Shown: piece by piece, positions 1 to 5,293 of the stretch
Layout of the letters: the number at the start of each line of letters is the position of its first letter
Position numbering within the stretch: the first letter of the stretch is position 1
Position numbers and translations under genes: made by a program
Assembly (NCBI GenBank): GCA_964528035.1
Contig: CAZGQY010000196.1
Coordinates: 1-7,396, forward strand
DNA from: CAZGQY01 sp964528035
Lineage (GTDB): Bacteria; Pseudomonadota; Gammaproteobacteria; Methylococcales; UBA1147
Direction: 5' to 3'
DNA length: 7,396 bases
The notes under the pieces: model-generated
What the model was told of the DNA's origin: nothing
What the model saw: only the letters and a program-made list of their open reading frames with translations
Database searches by the model: none

Positions 1-12
1 TGGGACGTCCCA
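1..12. repeat. 12-bp perfect palindrome at the window edge
   Basis: TGGGACGTCCCA equals its own reverse complement. It sits exactly at the left edge, so whether the arms extend further (the right side continues GTCTCC from 14) cannot be seen. No run of T follows on either strand, so it does not look like an intrinsic terminator by itself. Confidence 0.5.
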
Positions 13-102
13 GTCTCCAAAATCGACTCGCCTACGCGACAACCAATATTGCCCCGGTCCGCCCTGCGTCCGTGGCGGTTAGCGAAGGATGACTCACTCA
101 GT
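1..102. other. GC-rich edge segment of unknown nature, possible 3' end of a neighbouring gene
   Basis: Positions 1-90 contain 55 G/C out of 90 (61%), while the next 60 bases, inside the lysR gene, are about 42%. The change is abrupt. Three readings stay open: plus frame 1 (to a stop at 214-216), plus frame 3 (ending in TGA at 90-92, just before the convergent lysR stop), and one minus frame from about 101 to the edge. None gives a family I recognise. A 12-bp perfect palindrome occupies the first bases, and a small inverted repeat CCGCC/GGCGG lies at 59-63 and 74-78. It could be the tail of a convergent gene or the end of a repeated element that continues outside the window. I cannot decide between these. 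Confidence 0.3.
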
Positions 103-990
103 CTAAATCTCCAGGCGTTCAAGCAAAAAATCGATAAATGTGCGGACTTTCGGAGACAGGTGACGGCTGTATGGGTATATTGCAGAAATACAGGTAGGAA
201 GGGCCCAGTCGTTTAGTACACGGGAAAGCGTACCGGATGCTAAATCGTCAGCGACAAAAATTTCCGGGAGATAAACCAAACCTACGCCCTTACGTACCGC
301 GCTTAACAATGCATTCCCATCGTTACTGCAAAAAATACCCTGTACATGAAATTTCTCAGATTTGTTTTGTGCTCGCAATGTCCAGGTGATGTCGTCGGAT
401 ATCCCATACAAACTGAATACTAAGCATAAGTGGTTTTGCAGATCATTGGGATGCTTTGGAACACCATAAGTAGTTAAATAATCCGGGCTTCCACATACAA
501 TCCATTGCGTCTCGCATAGCTTTCGAGCGACCAGCCTGGAATCAGGAATATCGCCGATGCGGATCGCAAGATCCAGTCCTTCGTCGATTAGATCTGCGTT
601 GCGGGTTGAAATAATTGTGTTTACCTTGAGCCGGCGGTATTTCAGTATGAAATCGCTAATGATCGGAACGATGAACCGTTCACCGAAAGTATTGGGTAAG
701 CTCAGGTTTAGGATTCCTTGCGGAACGCCGTCTGCTTCCAATATAAGCGATTCCGCTTCACGGATATCATCCACAATTCGAGCGCAACGTTCATAATAAG
801 CTTTTCCGACATCAGTTAAACTCAGCTTGCGGGTTGAGCGTCGCAGCAACTGAACCCTCAGGCGTCGCTCCAATCGGCTGATTTGTTTACTCACATGGGA
901 TTTTGAGACACCAAGCTTTAAGGCCGCGTTTGAAAAACTGCCCTCATCCACAACGGTGACGAATTCAATAAAATTGACCTCGGGTTTCAC
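103..990 (-). CDS. LysR-type transcriptional regulator (CrgA-like), divergent from nirK
   Basis: 295-residue LysR-family DNA-binding regulator of normal length. Residues 5-63 form the winged helix-turn-helix, with the family signature GSFSNAALKLGVSKSHVSKQI (split here as GSFSNAALKLG at 17-27, then VSKSHVSKQI) and RRSTRKLSLTDVG. Residues from about 89 to the end form the periplasmic-binding-like effector domain of the CrgA/LTTR group, including GLDLAIRIGDIPDSRLVAR. The start is GTG at 990: an in-frame TAA lies two codons upstream, so no longer protein is possible, and GGAAAC at 1004-999 is a reasonable ribosome binding site. The gene faces away from nirK across 267 bp, the usual layout for a LysR protein that controls its divergent neighbour and represses itself. 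Its effector and true targets are not evident from the sequence. That it controls nirK is inference; nirK genes are more often run by FNR/NnrR or NsrR. Confidence 0.95.
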   Translation of the reverse strand: MKPEVNFIEFVTVVDEGSFSNAALKLGVSKSHVSKQISRLERRLRVQLLRRSTRKLSLTDVGKAYYERCARIVDDIREAESLILEADGVPQGILNLSLPNTFGERFIVPIISDFILKYRRLKVNTIISTRNADLIDEGLDLAIRIGDIPDSRLVARKLCETQWIVCGSPDYLTTYGVPKHPNDLQNHLCLVFSLYGISDDITWTLRAQNKSEKFHVQGIFCSNDGNALLSAVRKGVGLVYLPEIFVADDLASGTLSRVLNDWALPTCISAIYPYSRHLSPKVRTFIDFLLERLEI

Positions 991-1017
991 GAATTATTGT
1001 TTCCATAGAGAAACTAT

Positions 1018-1047
1018 ATATTAACAACAATCGATATTGTTAATCAA
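1018..1047 (-). promoter_or_regulatory. Probable lysR promoter
   Basis: On the minus strand TTGATT (1047-1042) and TAATAT (1023-1018) are separated by 18 bases. Each matches four of six positions of the sigma-70 -35 and -10 consensus. Transcription would begin near 1011, giving a short leader of about 20 bases before the GTG start at 990. The inverted repeat at 1020-1044 fills the spacer and overlaps both elements, which would suit autorepression. This is assigned by inspection only. Confidence 0.4.
1020..1044. promoter_or_regulatory. Inverted-repeat operator candidate in the lysR-nirK intergenic region
   Basis: ATTAACAA-N9-TTGTTAAT is a perfect 8-bp inverted repeat. Nested in it is a second, slightly offset dyad, AACAAT-N4-ATTGTT (1026-1041). 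It lies 30-54 bp upstream of the lysR start, over the probable lysR promoter, and more than 210 bp from nirK. The size and placement fit a LysR-family recognition site, but the exact sequence is not one I can assign to a named regulator. It does not match the FNR consensus TTGAT-N4-ATCAA. Confidence 0.5.
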
Positions 1048-1069
1048 TAGATGCAAGTATATGCTTTGC

Positions 1070-1136
1070 GTAGTGCTTTAGATCTCGAAACACTACTTTA
1101 GACAGCTCGCTTATGGCTAAAGATATAGGCCTAAAG
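1070..1136. repeat. Cluster of four CTTTAG/CTAAAG motifs with a GTAGTG/CACTAC dyad
   Basis: CTTTAG occurs directly at 1076-1081 and 1096-1101, 20 bp apart and each followed by A. Its reverse complement CTAAAG follows at 1117-1122 and 1131-1136, 14 bp apart. The first direct copy is flanked by a perfect inverted repeat, GTAGTG (1070-1075) and CACTAC (1091-1096). The second and third copies form a dyad CTTTAG-N15-CTAAAG. The block lies midway between the divergent genes, 122-188 bp before nirK, and could be an upstream activator site for nirK or lysR. In AT-rich DNA some of this may be chance. Confidence 0.35.
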
Positions 1137-1162
1137 GGATATTTAAAAATTCGTTTAATTGC

Positions 1163-1185
1163 TTCACACTTCTAGTCAAGGTGAA
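1163..1185. promoter_or_regulatory. Hairpin-forming dyad upstream of nirK
   Basis: TTCAC-A-CTT (1163-1171) pairs with AAG-GTGAA (1178-1185) around a 6-base loop, giving an 8-bp stem with one bulged A. It ends 72 bp before the nirK start. It could be an operator or a 5'-UTR stem. A loose TTGCTT at 1159-1164 might be a -35 element, but no convincing -10 follows, so the nirK promoter itself is not identified and may depend on an activator. Confidence 0.35.
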
Positions 1186-1257
1186 TAGACACTAAAAGCT
1201 CATATTGTCATGCAAATTAATCGAAAAGAAAGCCGAAAATAAATCATAGAGGGAACA

Positions 1258-2379
1258 ATGAAAAAACTAATTTTACTCCTATGCATGTTCATACATTTTA
1301 CAGGTTGTGCGAGTCAATCGCTCCATCAAACCACTTCAGTAACCCATGCGACAGACCTGGCAAGAATCCGGCAACATTTAGTCGCACCGCCATTATTGCC
1401 TGGACACCAACAATCCACTCTGAGCACCCCCAAGATCGTCGAGGTGCAATTAATAGTGGAGGAAAAAGAAATGGATATCGGCAATGGCGCAAAAATTCAG
1501 GCGGCAACCTTTAACGGCTCTGTCCCTGGGCCAGCTATCGTCGTGCATCAAAATGATTATGTGGAATTGACGCTGGTAAATCCAAAAACCAACACCATGG
1601 TACACAGTATCGATCTGCATGCCGCAACCGGTGCATTAGGTGGCGGTGGCTTAACCAAAGTAAAACCCGGTCAATCGGTAGTGATCCGTTTTAAAGCAAC
1701 AAAACCCGGCGTATTCGTCTATCACTGCGCACCCGGCGGACCGATGATTCCTTTTCATGTTGTCTCAGGTATGAACGGTGTCATTATGGTATTACCTCGT
1801 GACGGATTGAAAGACAAACAAGGCAAGCCAATACGCTATGACCGAGCCTATTATATTGGCGAACAGGATTTTTACGTCCCTCAAAACTCCGATGGAACCT
1901 ACCAACAATATAACTCGTTACCTGAAGCCATGGGAGACACGCTGACGGCGATGAAAACGCTTAGGCCAACCCACACGGTATTCAATGGCGCAGTGGGTGC
2001 ACTGACTAAAGACAATACACTACAAGCTAAGGTCGGTGAGAAAGTTCTGTTCATCCATTCCCAGGCTAATCGGGATTCACGACCTCATCTTATCGGTGGC
2101 CATGGCGATTTGGTTTGGCCTACCGGGTCGTTCGTAGATACACCTTTGGCTAACCTTGAAACCTGGTTTATACGCGGTGGTTCGGCGGGAGCAATGTTGT
2201 ATGAATTCAAGCAGCCGGGGCTCTATGTGTATCTCAATCACAATCTGATCGAGGCGGTATTGTTGGGTGCAGCAGCGCATATCAAAGTAGGAGGACAATG
2301 GAACGATGACTTAATGAAACAAATTCAAAAACCCCGTAGTTTCGGCGACTCAATTGCAGACAATAAGGTGATGCGATGA
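1258..2379 (+). CDS. nirK: Copper-containing nitrite reductase (NO-forming), possible lipoprotein
   Basis: 373-residue NirK, which reduces nitrite to nitric oxide outside the cytoplasm. Two cupredoxin domains cover roughly 60-180 and 190-345. Every key residue by alignment to the Alcaligenes enzymes is present: type 1 copper ligands H116, C157, H167, M172; type 2 copper ligands H121, H156, H328; catalytic D119 and H277. The type 1 loop reads HCAPGGPMIPFH, with Phe where Trp is common before the ligand His. The C-terminal half (LETWFIRGGSAGA, LNHNLIEA, WNDDLMKQI) is very close to the classical Alcaligenes type. The N terminus has a hydrophobic stretch ending FTGC (Cys17), a plausible though imperfect lipobox (Phe at -3), followed by a ~40-residue linker; membrane anchoring as in Neisseria AniA is therefore possible. 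The ATG is supported by AGAGGG at 1248-1253, 4 bases upstream. It overlaps the downstream cytochrome gene by four bases. Confidence 0.97.
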   Translation: MKKLILLLCMFIHFTGCASQSLHQTTSVTHATDLARIRQHLVAPPLLPGHQQSTLSTPKIVEVQLIVEEKEMDIGNGAKIQAATFNGSVPGPAIVVHQNDYVELTLVNPKTNTMVHSIDLHAATGALGGGGLTKVKPGQSVVIRFKATKPGVFVYHCAPGGPMIPFHVVSGMNGVIMVLPRDGLKDKQGKPIRYDRAYYIGEQDFYVPQNSDGTYQQYNSLPEAMGDTLTAMKTLRPTHTVFNGAVGALTKDNTLQAKVGEKVLFIHSQANRDSRPHLIGGHGDLVWPTGSFVDTPLANLETWFIRGGSAGAMLYEFKQPGLYVYLNHNLIEAVLLGAAAHIKVGGQWNDDLMKQIQKPRSFGDSIADNKVMR

Positions 2380-2984
2380 TGTTAAAATTCCTGGCTTTGC
2401 TGGCAGGTTTCAGCCTTATAGTTTGGAGCTATGCAGTATCCGCTGGCGAAACAACACAAAAAAAACCGTTCAGTTGTGCTAATTGCCATGCTACCGAACA
2501 GAGAAACCAGGAGCTCCAGGGGCCAAATCTGGCAGGCCAAAACAGTGCGTATTTAATCAAGCAGATTAGATCATTTCGCAGCCAAACCCGGTTCCATCCG
2601 ATTTTAAACATAAATACCGAATCACCGAGCAATGATGAAATCGCCAGTTTAGCAACCTATTACAGCAATTTGGCACCGGAAAATACGGAGTCAGCAGTTT
2701 TGGCAGACAAGTTGAATGAAGACGATGCATTGGCCTATTCACCCTGTTCTGCCTGCCACGGCGGCGACGGTGAAGGAATCTCACCTTTTCCGAGACTCGT
2801 TGGGCAAAAACCTGCCTACCTTGAACAGCAACTGGTCAATTTTAAAACTGGTGTACGTGAAAACGCCGTAATGCAGGCAATAGCGATCAATCTGAGCGAT
2901 AAGGAGATCAAAAGTTTAGCCGCTTACTTGGGTTCTAAAAAACAAGCCAAAAAAATGATGACCAGTAACATTATTGCCCAATAA
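2376..2984 (+). CDS. Secreted dihaem cytochrome c (c4-like), probable electron donor to NirK
   Basis: 202-residue c-type cytochrome with a signal peptide (hydrophobic core about 4-19, likely cleavage after AVSA at 23) and two class I haem domains: CANCH at 34-38 and CSACH at 124-128. Domain layout and length resemble cytochrome c4 and related periplasmic dihaem donors. The second domain has a normal sixth-ligand candidate, M166 in the NAVMQAIA segment. The equivalent segment of the first domain reads HPILNIN and contains no methionine; apart from M1 and M2, none occurs before M166. Haem 1 may therefore be ligated by another residue (H74 or an Asn nearby) or be five-coordinate. The ATG overlaps the nirK stop (ATGA), with AAGGTG at 2365-2370 as binding site, so the two genes are almost certainly co-translated; an ATG one codon later (2379) is also possible. 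Donation of electrons to NirK is inferred from this context. Confidence 0.92.
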   Translation: MMLKFLALLAGFSLIVWSYAVSAGETTQKKPFSCANCHATEQRNQELQGPNLAGQNSAYLIKQIRSFRSQTRFHPILNINTESPSNDEIASLATYYSNLAPENTESAVLADKLNEDDALAYSPCSACHGGDGEGISPFPRLVGQKPAYLEQQLVNFKTGVRENAVMQAIAINLSDKEIKSLAAYLGSKKQAKKMMTSNIIAQ

Positions 2985-3219
2985 AAAGAATTGTAGCGAC
3001 TTAGAAAACACCTGAGAATTGAATATCGATATTATGCTATAGCCAGTGATTCTTAATGTGGTGCTCACCTTCCCTGTGCGTATCGTGACAGAAATGATAG
3101 TGGAATGAAAAGATTAAGATGTGTTGATGTACAGGGCAACTGCAATTTTTGCCTTGTTTTCAATACCAACAAGCAGTACATTCTTCTTTCCAGGGCATTA
3201 ATTAAGCTGGGACCTCAAT
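2985..3219. other. Intergenic spacer with 12-bp palindrome and small hairpins
   Basis: No coding sequence is recognisable here on either strand. It contains a perfect 12-bp palindrome, AATATCGATATT (3022-3033), which shares the 9-mer ATCGATATT with the lysR operator candidate (1030-1038). Two weak stems follow: GGCAA/TTGCC (3135-3139 and 3149-3153) and CTTGTT/AACAAG (3153-3158 and 3168-3173, 9-base loop). None is followed by a T-run, so no intrinsic terminator for the nirK operon can be assigned. Confidence 0.4.
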
Positions 3220-4025
3220 TTGAAATATGCAGAAATTACTGGATGGGGTAAATATGCTCCGCCGGTTATTATGACAAATGACGACATCGCTCAGGTGATC
3301 GATACGTCGGACGATTGGATCTATTCAAGATCCGGCATTAGAAGACGTCATATCAGTCATGTATCGACTGGCGTAAGCGTGAATCCTGTGTACTGTTTGG
3401 CGATGGCGCAGGAGCTGTGGTTTTAGAAGCATGCGAAAAAAAATTGGGATTAGTGTTTTCCAAAATGGGTTGTATTTCTGACACTCGCGAATGTTTACAT
3501 ATTCCCGACTGGGGACTGCAGCCCGGTCGATTTTCAGGAAATATAGAAATCTCTCTGGATTTTCAAGGGCAGGAAATTTTCAAGAATGCAGTCCGAGGGA
3601 TGACTGAGGCCTGTGAGACGGTATTAATGCGCGAGGGACTGAGTATCGAAGACATCGATTTGCTTATTCCTCATCAGGCGAACATACGTATAATCCAGGC
3701 ATTGACAAAAAAGCTAAATTTTCCAATGGATAAAGTGATCGTACGCATCGACGAATATGCAAACACCTCCGCGGCTTCTATTCCCCTGGCGATATGCGAT
3801 GCTTTAACCGAAGGTGCGATCAAACCTGGAATGATGATTCTTACTGCAACCTTCGGCGCGGGCCTGACCTGGGGAGCCGGGCTGATCAAGTGGGGTCAAA
3901 GGATCGAAGCAGTCAGTGAATCAGACAAATATTTACCAGAATTTTCAGGATCTGGCTTCGACCTGCTGGCCGACAGTTTCGCTTACCACAATATTGATGT
4001 TGCGCACCTGTTAACAAAGAACTAA
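3220..4025 (+). pseudogene. Beta-ketoacyl-ACP synthase III (FabH-type), internal deletion and frameshift
   Basis: The intact family member would condense acyl-CoA with malonyl-ACP to start fatty-acid chains. The first part, from a TTG start at 3220, matches the FabH N terminus (TNDDIAQVIDTSDDWIYSRS, GIRRRHIS, residues 19-46). From about 3363 the homology continues in another frame, beginning IDWRKRESCVLFGDGAGAVVLE, and runs to the stop at 4025 with PHQANIRI (catalytic His) and NTSAAS (catalytic Asn) intact. Compared with E. coli FabH, residues about 49-146 are missing, roughly 290-300 bp and not a multiple of three, including the active-site Cys (Cys112). Neither fragment can act as a condensing enzyme. 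The tail after KWGQRIE is a C-terminal extension as in the longer Pseudomonas-type homologues, so the parent gene was probably about 370 codons. The junction near 3360-3369 reads sensibly in both frames (V-S-T and I-D-W), hinting at a short shared sequence. An assembly error is the alternative. Confidence 0.87.
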
Positions 4026-4062
4026 ACGAGTACCCAGACCCCTATTATGGAAAATTAAAACA

Positions 4063-5193
4063 TCAGTCATACCCTGTCAATTCCATATAACCCCGACCCG
4101 CAGATTTACCCGAATCATCCTCAACCAATACCACACCCTCCCAATAAGGTATTCGAGTACCCATCCATTGCTGATCGTAAAGAGGCTTTATTCGCCAACT
4201 TCGACCAATATTCGGCAATTTGACACTCCATTCAAGAGGTAATTGTAGAGATTTTCCTGGTCCAGGATTAATTGTGCGCATGACCTCAGGAATTAATTCA
4301 ATATCGTTGTTATGCAAATGTCGGACTTGTCCACTCGAATCGATCCAACTCCCACTTATCCAATTTGCGCCAGTATTGTGCCGAAGTCGATAAAGCATCA
4401 GTTTATTACCATCGTCAAAGTGCAGTGAAAACCAGTCCCAGCCCGACTGGTTTTCTGCCAACACTTGCGAACTCCATTCCCGATCCATCCAGGCTTGGCC
4501 ACTCAATTCGATTGTTTCATCGCCGACCTGCACGGTACCTCGAATACTTATCTTCGGTTGGCTATAGTAATAGCTCGCCTGTCCATGCTCAGATTTCCGG
4601 CTATAACCCTGATCACCGTGCAGTACCCAGCGGTAGCCACTATCCAATTGCATTTTTATAGCGCTCTCACCGACACTAAAATGCAGTTGTGATGGAAATA
4701 GTCCTTCTGACTCTGAACGCCACTGCCAATCATCCAGCCACGCACTGAAAGTTTTTTCTTTCGAATTGAGACTCACTCCAGCCTGGCCGATACCCCCTCG
4801 CGCAAAACGTTGTTCAAACCTGTGTTGTTCGGGCGTCGTAAGCGCCGCATGCACCATCCATAGCTGATTGCTGTCCCAACCTTCGGTATCAGTCTCTGCA
4901 CTCAAAGCCTGGCGAAACAATGTCCATTGCAAACCCCAGTCACGTCCCTGATTGTCCTGTAGATTTGCGGTGATATACCACCATTCGACGCGAAAATCCG
5001 AATGGGCGCTATGATCACGTGGAAAGACTAATGCTCTGCCACGAATAACTTCAGCAAAACCCTGCCCCCGATCACGCAACACCTGATATACATCCTGTGC
5101 CGCTACAGAGTTGAGCCAGAGCACCCATCCCAATAAGACTAACTGTCTCAAAGAATCGACCACTTTTCTCACCCTCTTATCCATCTTCTGCAT
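4063..5193 (-). CDS. Secreted AttH/CrtC-family lipocalin-like protein of an ABC export locus
   Basis: 376-residue protein of the AttH / carotenoid 1,2-hydratase-like superfamily, a double calycin-type beta fold. Visible signatures: FPRDHSAH (57-64), EWWY (70-73), the GDQGYSRK and YYYSQPKI segment (193-215), AWMDREWSS (234-242) and GWDWFSLHFDDG (251-262). The N terminus is a Sec signal peptide (basic start, hydrophobic about 18-28, cleavage probably after SVAA at 32), so the protein acts outside the cytoplasm. It follows the FtsX-type permease on the same strand, the arrangement of att-type loci. The partner relationship is firm, but the ligand and any enzymatic activity are unknown; carotenoid hydration is not supported by the neighbours. 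The start is uncertain. The ATG at 5193 has no clear ribosome binding site. A GTG at codon 11 (5163) is preceded by TAAGAGGGTGA five bases upstream and would still leave a usable signal peptide. It converges with the fabH pseudogene, with 37 bp between stops. Confidence 0.85.
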   Translation of the reverse strand: MQKMDKRVRKVVDSLRQLVLLGWVLWLNSVAAQDVYQVLRDRGQGFAEVIRGRALVFPRDHSAHSDFRVEWWYITANLQDNQGRDWGLQWTLFRQALSAETDTEGWDSNQLWMVHAALTTPEQHRFEQRFARGGIGQAGVSLNSKEKTFSAWLDDWQWRSESEGLFPSQLHFSVGESAIKMQLDSGYRWVLHGDQGYSRKSEHGQASYYYSQPKISIRGTVQVGDETIELSGQAWMDREWSSQVLAENQSGWDWFSLHFDDGNKLMLYRLRHNTGANWISGSWIDSSGQVRHLHNNDIELIPEVMRTINPGPGKSLQLPLEWSVKLPNIGRSWRIKPLYDQQWMGTRIPYWEGVVLVEDDSGKSAGRGYMELTGYD

Positions 5194-5264
5194 TGCGCTA
5201 TTCGTTCATTAACTTAATATGCATCTCAAATACGCAAAAATATCCAAACATTCCAGTAAATTGT

Positions 5265-5284
5265 TTTCCGACAATCACCGGAAA
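5265..5284 (-). other. Hairpin in the permease-attH spacer
   Basis: TTTCCG (5265-5270) and CGGAAA (5279-5284) form a 6-bp stem with an 8-base loop, about 10 bases after the permease stop on the minus strand. What follows in the transcript is ACAATTT, not a U-run, so it is unlikely to be a full terminator. It may instead protect the upstream message or lower readthrough into the downstream gene. Confidence 0.35.
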
Positions 5285-5293
5285 CCGAGTGCT

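Noticed and set aside
1..92. Plus frame 3 (stop at 90-92) as the C terminus of a convergent gene
   Set aside because: Only about 29 residues are visible, with no motif, and two other frames are equally open, so it is not called as a CDS.
1037..1050. FNR-like sequence TTGTTAATCAA
   Set aside because: The right half resembles ATCAA but the left half and the 4-base spacing of TTGAT-N4-ATCAA are absent.
1134..1156. Loose NsrR-like site (AAG...TATTTAAAA) upstream of nirK
   Set aside because: Only the AT-rich core and the outer bases agree with the NsrR consensus; the right half-site does not match, and such cores occur by chance in AT-rich spacers.
2985..3219. Intrinsic terminator after the nirK-cytochrome operon
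   Set aside because: The stems found are 5-6 bp with loops of 9 bases and none is followed by a run of T.
3220..4025. FabH break explained by a single-base sequencing error
   Set aside because: Restoring the frame alone would not bring back the roughly 97 missing residues with the active-site cysteine, so a real deletion or a larger assembly collapse is needed.
4063..5193. Carotenoid 1,2-hydratase (CrtC) of a carotenoid pathway
   Set aside because: The superfamily is shared, but the protein is next to an FtsX-type permease and no carotenoid gene is present; the AttH-type role is the better fit.
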